Part shown: one piece after another, positions 1 to 9,170 of the stretch
Layout: every line of letters starts with the position of its first letter
How positions within the stretch are numbered: the first letter of the stretch is position 1
NCBI GenBank assembly: GCA_902787595.1
Contig: CADAHD010000071.1
Location: 1 to 9,170 of the forward strand
Direction of reading: 5' to 3'
DNA: 9,170 bases
Source: an uncultured Lachnospiraceae bacterium
Lineage (GTDB): Bacteria > Bacillota_A > Clostridia > Lachnospirales > Lachnospiraceae
Notes under the pieces: generated by a model
The model's database searches: none
Told to the model about the DNA's origin: nothing
The model's input: only the letters and a program-made list of their open reading frames with translations
Program-made: the position numbers and the translations under genes

Positions 1-974
1 GTCATTCCACAGAGGAGATAGCTAAGTATGCATCCATAGTGGATCAGAAGGATTTCCGCAAGAAGATGATAATGGATTTCCTTAATGAGAAGGGTGTTAA
101 GGTAGAAGAACTGAGCGCAGTGGTAGGCCGCGGCGGTATGTTAAAGCCCATCCCCGGCGGTACCTATCCTGTATCGGATGAACTGCTTCATGATCTTATG
201 ATAGGCAAGCAGGGACAGCATGCTTCCAATCTGGGCGGCATACTGGCGAGAGAGATAGCTGACAGTGTAGGCATTCCTTCATTTATCGTGGATCCCGTGG
301 TTGTTGATGAGCTTCAGCCTCTGGCCAGATATTCGGGCAATCCCGCGCTGCCCCGCACCAGCGTTTTCCACGCACTTAATCAGAAGGCTGTGGCAAAGCG
401 TTATGCTAAAGAATGCGGAAAGCCCTATGATCAGCTGCGTCTGATAGTAGTTCATATGGGTGGCGGCGTATCCGTAGGCGCTCACTTAAACGGCCGTATT
501 GTTGACGTGTTCAACGCTCTTGACGGCGACGGAGCATTCTCTCCCGAGCGTTCGGGCGCAGTACCCGCAGGTGCTCTTGTAAAACTCTGCTTCTCCGGTA
601 AGTACGATGAGAAGACTGTTTACAAGATGCTGGTAGGCAACGGCGGTTTCAATGCATACCTTGGAACCAACGATGCACGCGATGTTGAGAAGATGATAGA
701 GCAGGGTGATGCAAAGGCAAAGGAAGTATACGATGCATTCATCTACCAGATCTGCAAGAATATCGGTTCCCAGGCAGCAGTGCTTGAAGGTAAGGTTGAC
801 CAGATCATCTTTACCGGCGGTATCGCTTATTCAAAATATGTAATAGACGCTTTTAAGGAGAAGGTTGCATGGATAGCTCCCATCACCGTATATCCCGGTG
901 AAGATGAGCTGCTGGCACTGGCACAGGGCGGCTTAAGAGTCCTTAACGGCGAAGAAAAGGCAATGGAGTATTAA
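1..974 (+). CDS. buk: Butyrate kinase, 5'-truncated by the window edge
   Basis: The enzyme transfers phosphate between butyryl phosphate and ADP, giving butyrate and ATP in the last step of the phosphotransbutyrylase/butyrate kinase route. It acts in the cytosol and belongs to the acetate kinase part of the ASKHA superfamily. The reading frame is open from base 3 and begins [13 protein letters not shown], so the GTG at 39 is an internal valine and not the start. About 323 residues are present; the family is about 355, so roughly 30-35 N-terminal residues, including the NPGSTSTK phosphate-binding motif, lie outside. Visible family motifs are HMGGG (453-467), [11 protein letters not shown] (about 525-557) and FTGGIAYS (810-833). 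The gene ends with TAA three bases before secA. A ptb gene would be expected upstream but cannot be seen. Confidence 0.95.
   Translation, partial: HSTEEIAKYASIVDQKDFRKKMIMDFLNEKGVKVEELSAVVGRGGMLKPIPGGTYPVSDELLHDLMIGKQGQHASNLGGILAREIADSVGIPSFIVDPVVVDELQPLARYSGNPALPRTSVFHALNQKAVAKRYAKECGKPYDQLRLIVVHMGGGVSVGAHLNGRIVDVFNALDGDGAFSPERSGAVPAGALVKLCFSGKYDEKTVYKMLVGNGGFNAYLGTNDARDVEKMIEQGDAKAKEVYDAFIYQICKNIGSQAAVLEGKVDQIIFTGGIAYSKYVIDAFKEKVAWIAPITVYPGEDELLALAQGGLRVLNGEEKAMEY
965..968 (+). promoter_or_regulatory. secA ribosome binding site inside the end of buk
   Basis: GGAG lies 9 nt before the secA ATG at 978 and within the last codons of buk. Ribosomes finishing buk would therefore cover the secA initiation region, which suggests translational coupling. 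The coupling is inferred. Confidence 0.7.
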
Positions 975-977
975 AAT

Positions 978-3566
<2,589 letters not shown>

Positions 3567-3567
3567 A

Positions 3568-3662
3568 GTCACAAGAAGGGGCCCGCCTTTTGGCATTAGG
3601 AGGGACCCGCAACGCGGGAGGTGCCTGATGCCGTTTAAAAGGTGGGAAGATCGTCTTGTGAC
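3568..3662. repeat. 95-nt long imperfect palindrome between secA and prfB
   Basis: The element starts one base after the secA stop codon. Four stacked stems can be drawn by eye. GTCACAAGA (3568-3576) pairs with TCTTGTGAC (3654-3662). CCCGCCTTTT (3582-3591) pairs with AAAAGGTGGG (3637-3646) with one G-U. GGCATTAGG (3592-3600) pairs with CCTGATGCC (3624-3632) with one G-U. CCCGC (3606-3610) pairs with GCGGG (3614-3618) around an AAC loop. Purine-rich internal loops separate the stems. No T run follows, so it is not a standard intrinsic terminator. It could be a small mobile palindromic element (terminal inverted repeat GTCACAAGA), a structured leader or regulatory RNA, or an mRNA stabiliser for the buk-secA message. 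I cannot assign it to a named RNA family. Confidence 0.75.
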
Positions 3663-3696
3663 CCATGTATCAGATGGGAATATCGTCTTATGACTC
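3643..3696 (+). repeat. Decayed ~32-nt tandem duplication before prfB
   Basis: The 22 bases at 3643-3664 and 3675-3696 match at 19 positions, with a spacing of 32 nt; weaker similarity continues into 3697-3708. Both copies contain ATCGTCTTxTGAC. The first copy forms the 3' arm of the large palindrome and the second lies outside it. Between them, CCCAT (3662-3666) and ATGGG (3674-3678) form a small hairpin with a 7-nt loop. Confidence 0.65.
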
Positions 3697-3727
3697 TTGT
3701 AGATTGATTAGAAAGATTTGGTGGATT

Positions 3728-4867
3728 ATGGTAGAACTTGACCAGATGAAACTGGAGCTCATGCAGTATAAGGATTCCCTTAAGGAAGTGTGTGACTCCC
3801 TGGATATCGAAAATAAAAAGCGCCGTATCGAGGAGCTGGATATGGAAATGGCTTCGCCTGAATTCTGGAATGATCCGGACAGGGCCAATAAGCTTACCAA
3901 AGAAGCCAAGAACAAGAAGGACACAGTGGAGAAGTGTGACCACTTGAATCAGGCATTTGAAGATATTCAGACGCTTATCGAGATGGGCAATGAAGAGAAT
4001 GATGCCTCGATGATAGAAGAGGTTCGTTCTGAGCTGGATGCCTTCATAGAGGAACTTGAAGTGCTTCGTCTGCAGACGCTTCTTACCGGTGAGTATGATG
4101 CAAACAACGCCATTATGCGTATCAATGCAGGCGCGGGCGGCACCGAAAGCTGTGACTGGGCTTCCATGTTGTTCAGAATGTACAGCCATTGGGTTGATAA
4201 GAAGGGTTTTTCACTGGAGCTGCTCGATCAGCAGGATGGTGATGAAGCGGGCATCAAATCCGTGGACTTTCAGGTTAACGGTGAGAATGCATACGGTTTC
4301 CTGCGTTCCGAACAGGGCGTGCACAGGCTTGTAAGGATCTCACCTTTTAATGCTCAGGGCAAGAGACAGACAAGCTTTGTATCGGTTGATGTTGTGCCGG
4401 AGCTTGAGGGCGACGCCGGCATAGAGATAAATCCCGATGATCTGCGTATTGATACCTACAGATCCAGCGGCGCCGGCGGTCAGCATATTAATAAGACTTC
4501 ATCGGCTATACGTATTACACACTTACCTACCGGTATAGTGGTACAGTGCCAGAATGAGCGTTCCCAGTTCCAGAATAAAGACAAAGCGATGGAAATGCTG
4601 CGTGGTAAACTGCTGGTGCTCAAACAGGCCGAGGAAGAAGCAAAGATGAAAGGCATACAGGGCGACCTTAAGTCTATCGCCTGGGGCAGCCAGATACGTT
4701 CTTATTTCCTGCAGCCCTATCAGCTGGTAAAGGATCTGCGCACCGGCGAGGAAACAGGTAATGCCGATGCAGTGCTGGATGGAGATATAGACCGATTCAT
4801 AAATGCATATCTCAAGAAAAAAAGCCAGGGCGCGCTTCTTGAAAATGTGGAAGATGAGGATATCTGA
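3728..4867 (+). CDS. prfB: Peptide chain release factor 2 (RF2)
   Basis: RF2 enters the ribosomal A site at UGA or UAA and triggers hydrolysis of peptidyl-tRNA. The 379-residue product has the class I release factor layout: a coiled N-terminal domain; the stop-recognition tripeptide SPF at 205-207, which marks RF2 rather than RF1; and the catalytic GGQ at 250-252 in SSGAGGQHIN, with Ser at 246. The start at ATG 3728 (MVELDQMKLEL) matches where RF2 proteins begin; the in-frame ATG at 3665 would only add a non-conserved 21-residue tail. The Shine-Dalgarno is poor: GGTGG at 3720-3724 sits only 3 nt before the ATG, and GAAAG at 3711-3715 is 12 nt away. The usual programmed +1 frameshift near codon 25 is absent: SLDIENKK (24-31) is read straight through as CTG GAT. 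The gene ends with TGA, so RF2 terminates its own synthesis. It follows secA after 161 nt. Confidence 0.97.
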   Translation: MVELDQMKLELMQYKDSLKEVCDSLDIENKKRRIEELDMEMASPEFWNDPDRANKLTKEAKNKKDTVEKCDHLNQAFEDIQTLIEMGNEENDASMIEEVRSELDAFIEELEVLRLQTLLTGEYDANNAIMRINAGAGGTESCDWASMLFRMYSHWVDKKGFSLELLDQQDGDEAGIKSVDFQVNGENAYGFLRSEQGVHRLVRISPFNAQGKRQTSFVSVDVVPELEGDAGIEINPDDLRIDTYRSSGAGGQHINKTSSAIRITHLPTGIVVQCQNERSQFQNKDKAMEMLRGKLLVLKQAEEEAKMKGIQGDLKSIAWGSQIRSYFLQPYQLVKDLRTGEETGNADAVLDGDIDRFINAYLKKKSQGALLENVEDEDI

Positions 4868-4888
4868 GTTTAGCTTTATATGTTAGTT

Positions 4889-4946
4889 AAGAGGGACGGT
4901 TCGGTGATCGAAAAAGTTGTAACGATCGCGGAATCGTCCTCTTTTG
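4889..4946 (+). terminator. Probable intrinsic terminator after prfB
   Basis: A long hairpin begins 21 nt past the prfB stop. The outer stem AAGAGGGACGGTTC pairs with GAATCGTCCTCTT, with one bulged G and a G-U. The inner stem GTGATCG (4904-4910) pairs with CGATCGC (4923-4929). The loop is 4911-4922 (AAAAAGTTGTAA). The 3' arm runs into TTTTGCTTAT, a short T tract, so termination may be incomplete. It separates the prfB transcript from the AddAB-like pair. Confidence 0.75.
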
Positions 4947-4954
4947 CTTATAAT

Positions 4955-4960
4955 GGAGGG
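4955..4960 (+). promoter_or_regulatory. Ribosome binding site of the AddB-like gene
   Basis: GGAGGG lies 8 nt before ATG 4969, a strong and well-placed Shine-Dalgarno that fixes this start. Confidence 0.85.
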
Positions 4961-4968
4961 TCAGCAAA

Positions 4969-7905
4969 ATGAATATCAAAGAACTTGTTAAGAAGGCAAA
5001 GGCATCGGTGATAATAACGGAAAGGAAAGCTGATGTAAATACCCTTATCAGAACGCTTAACCGTTATGAGGATATGAAGATAGCCGATGTGGGGGTAAAG
5101 ACAGTTAATGAGGCGGCTATGGAGCTGATATGCGCCTGGGAGGCGTCAGCAGGCAGATGCGGAAAATATATATATGCCGGAAAAGACTATGCTTCAGCGC
5201 TGCTCTATAAGCTGATCCGAGAGGAAAAGCCTGATTTTTTACCGGAGACATCAGTTTGTATCAGAACAGCTGCGGAGATTTTGCGTGTGATGAATATCAT
5301 AAGGCTGAATAAGCACAGCGCTGACTTTGAGAATACGGCTGATGGCAGGGCGGCGGATCTAAAAAAGCTTTGTGCTGCTTATGAAAAAAGGCTCTCTGAG
5401 CAGGGATACATGGATGATGCTATGCTGATGGACAGGGGCTTACAGATCCTTGATGAGATATCTTCTGAGGCTGATGCTGATAAAAAGCTTTGTTTTTTGC
5501 TGCCCTGGCTAAAAAAAGATACGGCGATCGCTGAAGTATATGAGATACCTTCAAAGAAAGACGACTTTATTAAAAAACTTTTATCTCTTTCGGACAAAGA
5601 TTACAGCAGCTGCATTATTGAAAACGTACAGACAGATAAGAAACTCACATACTCATTCTTTAAGGGTTTTGGCTGCGTGAATGAAGTGCGTTTTGTGGCA
5701 GAAAAGATCCGTGAAGAGAAACTTGATTTTGGTGATGTGGCGGTCTTATACGCCGGAGATGTTTATGAAAACATTCTGCGCGCGGAATTTGAGAATGCGC
5801 ATATACCCTGCACATTCTCATCCGGATTTCATGCATCTGCCGATCCTCATGTGGGATTTATGCTCGATATACTGGAATTTATTGAAAACGACTGGTCGTA
5901 TGAAGCGCTGCGCGTGGCAGTACATGATGAGGCATTTAAGCTTAAAGCTGCTTCAAAGAGTTACAGGGATATCCTGCGTGAAGGCATAGGCTGGGGAAAA
6001 GACCGCTATGAGGCTTTCTATCAGAGGTTTGATAAGAGACGCCAACAAAAGCGCACAAAGGAAGAAGAGGAGGCCTTTGAAAAGCTCTCTGCATTTGTTG
6101 ACTTTATGAAGATGACTACAGATATCTTTAAGAGCGCGGATCCGGGAAGTGTCCTGGACGGTCTTATTGAGCTGACGGATAAGTATACTTATGATACAGC
6201 CGTATATAAAAAGACCATACGCGAAGAACTTAAGGCCTATGCAAAGAGCATAAAGAATGCAGGTATAGATGATGAGCCGGTAAAATTCCTTAAAGCTTAT
6301 CTTAAGGAGCTTACAGTAGCGGAAACGGCTGATCCCGGAGCAGTAATGATACTGTCTTATGCAGGCACTAAGATATTTGACAGGAAGAATGCATTTGTCT
6401 TAGGTCTCACGCGTGAAAATCTGGATGTAACCGTGACAGAATCTCCTGTCTTATCGGATGCGGAGCTTAAGGCTTATGCTATCGGATTTATAGATGATGC
6501 TGCCGGAAGGAATAAGAGAAGAAGGGAGCATTTCAGACGATGCATCAGTGAGTCGTGTGTAGATAAGCTGTGGCTTGGCTACAGCTTCTATGATACATTT
6601 TCATTCCTTGATTGTGCACCGGCTTTGCTTTACACGGAGCTGATGGAAGAAGCCGGCGTTAAGGAAGAAGATATTTCAAGAAAAGGCTATGATATACAGC
6701 GCGGAGCTGTACAGCTTTCCCAAACGGATTTCTATAAGGCATGGGAATGTGATGCCGGGGATAATGAAGCAGAAAAGGAAGAAACCGCAGCTGATGATAA
6801 TGAAGCTTCATCAGATGAAAATAATACAGCAGAAAATACTGAAAAAGAATATGCTATTCCTGCTTCATTTAGCGCCAGCACGATACATGTGCTCCTGGGA
6901 TGTCCGCTGCGTTTTCATTATAAGAAACATGAGTTTTTACCGGAGGAAGAACCGTTGAGACGCAGCGGGCACAGCTGGCTTGGACCGGCCCAAAAAGGAA
7001 ATCTGTTCCATTATACAATGGAGGATTATTGTGAGGGCAGGCTTATTCAAAAAGAAACGTCTGCGCCGGATGAGGATTTTCTTAAGGAATGCCTGGAAAA
7101 GCAGACTGCGCTTATGCTCGAAGCAATTCCGGCACCGTCTGAAAGCATTATGAATGAAGAAAAGGAAGAAGCTTTTGAGGTGATGAAGTTATATATTCAG
7201 AAGCTTCATAATGAGTTAAATAACAGCGGCAGAAAGGTACTTGCCTGCGAGGCGCCGTTTTGTAAAGCAGGTTATAAAAGACAGGTTGAATACACTCCGG
7301 TCAAAGACGATGAGGCAGCTGAAGACGTTAAGGCGGTAAAAGCAGATCATGATATGATCTTCAGCGGATCGATCGACAGGGTGGACGGGTATATTGAGGA
7401 TGATACCCTTCATCTGCTGATCATTGATTACAAAACAGGCGATTATAATAAAAAGAAAAAAGAGATCGAGACTAATGATCAGATCCAGCATTTCGTATAT
7501 CCTGCAGGAGCGGTTGAGTGGGCCCAAAACGAAAGGGAATATATTGAAAAACGTTTTGGAAATACATTTACTTCGGTGGTCATAGATGATGTGATCTATG
7601 ATTTTCCTTATGAGCGTGGGAAGGAAGAATCAATAAATACTGCGTCTGAACTTGATGGCGTTGACACTGAAATAAGAAAAGGAAAGCTGTGTTTCCCTGA
7701 TAGTGTGGAAAAGAATATAACCAGGGCAGAGGGACTTTATCAGTCATCGTTTGAGGGAACGGTAGAGGAACTGGAGAAAGCCGTGAGCGACGTTATATCT
7801 AAGGATGGGAAAACAGCTGATCCTGATAAGATCAAAGAGTTCTGCAAATATTGCGACTATAAGAAGGTATGCAGATTAATGCTTGCTCTGATGGCTCAGA
7901 ACTGA
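4969..7905 (+). CDS. AddB-like PD-(D/E)XK nuclease subunit with iron-sulfur cysteines
   Basis: This is probably the nuclease subunit of an AddAB-type helicase-nuclease that resects double-strand DNA ends. The 978-residue product has an inactive-helicase-like N-terminal part (about 1-590). It shows the UvrD-C-like pattern NEVRFVAEKIREE followed by IPCTFSSG and later FVLGLTRENLD, but no Walker A motif. A very acidic linker (about 595-627, rich in E, D, N and A) leads to the nuclease domain. Its core residues are H681 (FHYTMEDY), D803 (GSIDRVD), D820 and K822 (IIDYKTG), and Q840/Y844 (QxxxY). C645 in LLGCPLRF together with C959, C962 and C968 (CKYCDYKKVC) match the split four-cysteine [4Fe-4S] site of AddB and Cas4, so the nuclease looks active. 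Canonical Firmicutes AddB is about 1150 residues and usually carries a Walker A motif; this one is shorter and lacks it, so I withhold addB as a firm symbol. The downstream helicase gene starts 18 nt later. Confidence 0.87.
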   Translation: MNIKELVKKAKASVIITERKADVNTLIRTLNRYEDMKIADVGVKTVNEAAMELICAWEASAGRCGKYIYAGKDYASALLYKLIREEKPDFLPETSVCIRTAAEILRVMNIIRLNKHSADFENTADGRAADLKKLCAAYEKRLSEQGYMDDAMLMDRGLQILDEISSEADADKKLCFLLPWLKKDTAIAEVYEIPSKKDDFIKKLLSLSDKDYSSCIIENVQTDKKLTYSFFKGFGCVNEVRFVAEKIREEKLDFGDVAVLYAGDVYENILRAEFENAHIPCTFSSGFHASADPHVGFMLDILEFIENDWSYEALRVAVHDEAFKLKAASKSYRDILREGIGWGKDRYEAFYQRFDKRRQQKRTKEEEEAFEKLSAFVDFMKMTTDIFKSADPGSVLDGLIELTDKYTYDTAVYKKTIREELKAYAKSIKNAGIDDEPVKFLKAYLKELTVAETADPGAVMILSYAGTKIFDRKNAFVLGLTRENLDVTVTESPVLSDAELKAYAIGFIDDAAGRNKRRREHFRRCISESCVDKLWLGYSFYDTFSFLDCAPALLYTELMEEAGVKEEDISRKGYDIQRGAVQLSQTDFYKAWECDAGDNEAEKEETAADDNEASSDENNTAENTEKEYAIPASFSASTIHVLLGCPLRFHYKKHEFLPEEEPLRRSGHSWLGPAQKGNLFHYTMEDYCEGRLIQKETSAPDEDFLKECLEKQTALMLEAIPAPSESIMNEEKEEAFEVMKLYIQKLHNELNNSGRKVLACEAPFCKAGYKRQVEYTPVKDDEAAEDVKAVKADHDMIFSGSIDRVDGYIEDDTLHLLIIDYKTGDYNKKKKEIETNDQIQHFVYPAGAVEWAQNEREYIEKRFGNTFTSVVIDDVIYDFPYERGKEESINTASELDGVDTEIRKGKLCFPDSVEKNITRAEGLYQSSFEGTVEELEKAVSDVISKDGKTADPDKIKEFCKYCDYKKVCRLMLALMAQN

Positions 7906-7909
7906 TTAT

Positions 7910-7914
7910 GGGGG
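7910..7914 (+). promoter_or_regulatory. Ribosome binding site of the helicase gene
   Basis: GGGGG lies 9 nt before ATG 7924, in the 18-nt gap after the AddB-like gene. It is G-rich rather than a perfect GGAGG, but the spacing is suitable. Confidence 0.55.
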
Positions 7915-7923
7915 TAAGAATAA

Positions 7924-9170
7924 ATGGAGATAATAAATAATTCAAAAACCGCAAAAGAGGAAATGGATATAAGGAAGACAGTAGCCGAAACCTTTGATAA
8001 GAGTTTCTTTGTGGAGGCAGGCGCCGGCGCAGGAAAAACAACTCTTATAGTCAGGCGTATAGTCAATCAGCTAAAAGCAGGATTCAAGCCGGAGAGGATA
8101 GCAGCGATCACCTTTACAAATATGTCTGCCAGGGATCTTAAGACCAAGATATTAAAAGGGATACAGGAGGAATTAAAGACAGGTGTTATTACGGAAGATG
8201 AACGGAAAGCCCTGTCAGATGCCCGGGATGGGCTTGACCGTATGCAGATATCTACGATCCATTCTTTCTGCCACAGACTGCTGTCGGAGAAATGCTTTGA
8301 TGTGGGACTGCCCATGGGTTTTGAACTGATGGAAGAGGAAGACTCACAGGCTCTGTTTGATGGCTTTTTTGTAAAATGGGTGGAGAAGAATTTAAAATAT
8401 ACCGACTGGAATAAGCTGGCTGCAGACGGCGCAGAACGATGGAAAGTCTATGGAAGGCTTGGAAGGCTGGCTAAAAGATTATCGGCTGTATCACCTGATA
8501 TAAACGTGACACAGGCAGCGAAGGTTCTTCCGCCACAGGAATATGAGGACAAAGCAGATAAGCTGATATCGTATGTAAAGCATGAGCTGGATGATGCAAC
8601 AACGGCTATACCATACGGCTGGCAGGCTTTTTCCCGGGTGCCCAAGGAAAATCTGATCAAATTTTTTTATGAGCTGCAGCAGATGCTTGATGCGGGTGAC
8701 AGGCATGAGATCTTAAGTAAGCTCATTAAGTTATTTGACCCGAATGCAGCCACCCATGCATTCAAGGTCAGCAAAAAAGAACTCGTACCATTATATACGC
8801 CCGGCTGCAAAACTAAAAAGGAGGCAGGAGAAAAAGCTGATAAGGCAATTGCTGATATAAAGCTTGCCGATCAGCAGGCCATGGATCATATCATGGCTAA
8901 GGAGGATGATATCGAAGAGCTGGTGAATTCAAAACTTAATGAGATGTATCTTCCTTATCTGGATTATGCTAAAAGGGCAGCCGATGAATACAGGGCATCA
9001 TTTCCGCCTGCGGAGATAACAAATGATCTTTTACTTCAAAAGACTTATGATCTGTTAAATAATTCGGAAGAGATCCGCTCTTTCTTTGCGGATAAGTTTG
9101 ACTGCATCTATGTAGATGAATATCAGGATACGGATCATATACAGGACAGCTTTATCAAACTGCTGGCAGA
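7924..9170 (+). CDS. UvrD/RecB-type superfamily 1 helicase (AddA-like), 3'-truncated by the window edge
   Basis: This is the probable ATP-driven DNA motor of the AddAB-like complex. The first 415 codons are present without a stop; family members are about 1100-1250 residues, so two thirds, including any C-terminal nuclease domain, lie outside. The N-terminus leads directly into Walker A (FFVEAGAGAGKTT, 28-40, with K38). Motif Ia follows (ITFTNMSARDLKTKI, 62-76), then STIHSFCHRLL (110-120). A long insertion of about 270 residues matches the 1B domain of RecB/AddA proteins. Motif II is DEYQDTD (398-404), with D398 and E399 for Mg-ATP. The start is ATG 7924. VEAGAGxGKTT resembles RecB-like helicases more than the VSAAAGSGKT of textbook Firmicutes AddA. 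It could therefore be an AddA variant or a separate RecB-like family; whether it carries its own nuclease domain is unknown here. Confidence 0.9.
   Translation, partial: MEIINNSKTAKEEMDIRKTVAETFDKSFFVEAGAGAGKTTLIVRRIVNQLKAGFKPERIAAITFTNMSARDLKTKILKGIQEELKTGVITEDERKALSDARDGLDRMQISTIHSFCHRLLSEKCFDVGLPMGFELMEEEDSQALFDGFFVKWVEKNLKYTDWNKLAADGAERWKVYGRLGRLAKRLSAVSPDINVTQAAKVLPPQEYEDKADKLISYVKHELDDATTAIPYGWQAFSRVPKENLIKFFYELQQMLDAGDRHEILSKLIKLFDPNAATHAFKVSKKELVPLYTPGCKTKKEAGEKADKAIADIKLADQQAMDHIMAKEDDIEELVNSKLNEMYLPYLDYAKRAADEYRASFPPAEITNDLLLQKTYDLLNNSEEIRSFFADKFDCIYVDEYQDTDHIQDSFIKLLA

Noticed and set aside
39..974. A complete butyrate kinase gene starting at GTG 39
   Set aside because: The frame stays open to base 3 and the upstream residues ([12 protein letters not shown]) match the family, so the gene is cut by the window edge and GTG 39 is internal.
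3568..3662. Intrinsic terminator for secA
   Set aside because: The stem is long and stable but is followed by GACCCATG, not a T run, so a standard Rho-independent stop is unlikely.
3665..3727. An N-terminal extension of RF2 from ATG 3665
   Set aside because: The 21 extra residues do not resemble RF2, no ribosome binding site precedes ATG 3665, and the segment overlaps the repeat and small hairpin.
3635..4189. Minus-strand open frame opposite prfB
   Set aside because: It is antisense to conserved RF2 sequence and shows no family resemblance.
4949..4954. Perfect -10 box TATAAT before the AddB-like gene
   Set aside because: It touches the Shine-Dalgarno, so a transcript from it would begin past the ribosome binding site; no -35-like sequence sits about 17 nt upstream.

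Overview
The window looks like chromosomal DNA of an anaerobic, butyrate-forming member of the Firmicutes, most likely Lachnospiraceae. This rests on a butyrate kinase, the form of SecA with a C-terminal zinc tail, a secA-prfB neighbourhood, and an AddB-like/UvrD-like gene pair. Genus cannot be fixed from the sequence. All genes lie on the + strand and are closely packed. No tRNA, rRNA, CRISPR array, insertion sequence or phage gene was seen.

Left block (1-4867): the 3' part of butyrate kinase (buk) runs to within 3 nt of secA. secA encodes a full-length preprotein translocase ATPase and is followed by 161 nt without a convincing gene. That gap holds a long imperfect palindrome (3568-3662), a smaller hairpin and a decayed ~32-nt tandem repeat. 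prfB (peptide chain release factor 2) then starts at ATG 3728. It has no programmed +1 frameshift site and ends in TGA, the stop codon that RF2 itself reads. A hairpin with a short T run (4889-4946) follows and probably ends this transcription unit.

Right block (4949-9170): a two-gene unit for double-strand DNA end processing. The first gene encodes a 978-residue AddB-like protein. It has a helicase-like N-terminal part without a Walker A motif, an acidic linker, and a C-terminal PD-(D/E)XK nuclease with the four cysteines of an AddB/Cas4-type iron-sulfur cluster. After an 18-nt gap comes a RecB/UvrD-type superfamily 1 helicase that runs off the window end just after motif II. Together they probably form an AddAB-like helicase-nuclease for recombinational repair, and possibly for degrading foreign linear DNA. 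The helicase N-terminus resembles RecB more than textbook AddA, so the pair may be distinct from canonical AddAB.

Most content is housekeeping. The points most worth a second look are the structured secA-prfB intergenic region, the altered two-helix-finger sequence of SecA, and the non-canonical AddAB-like pair. I found no clear evidence of a wholly new system.
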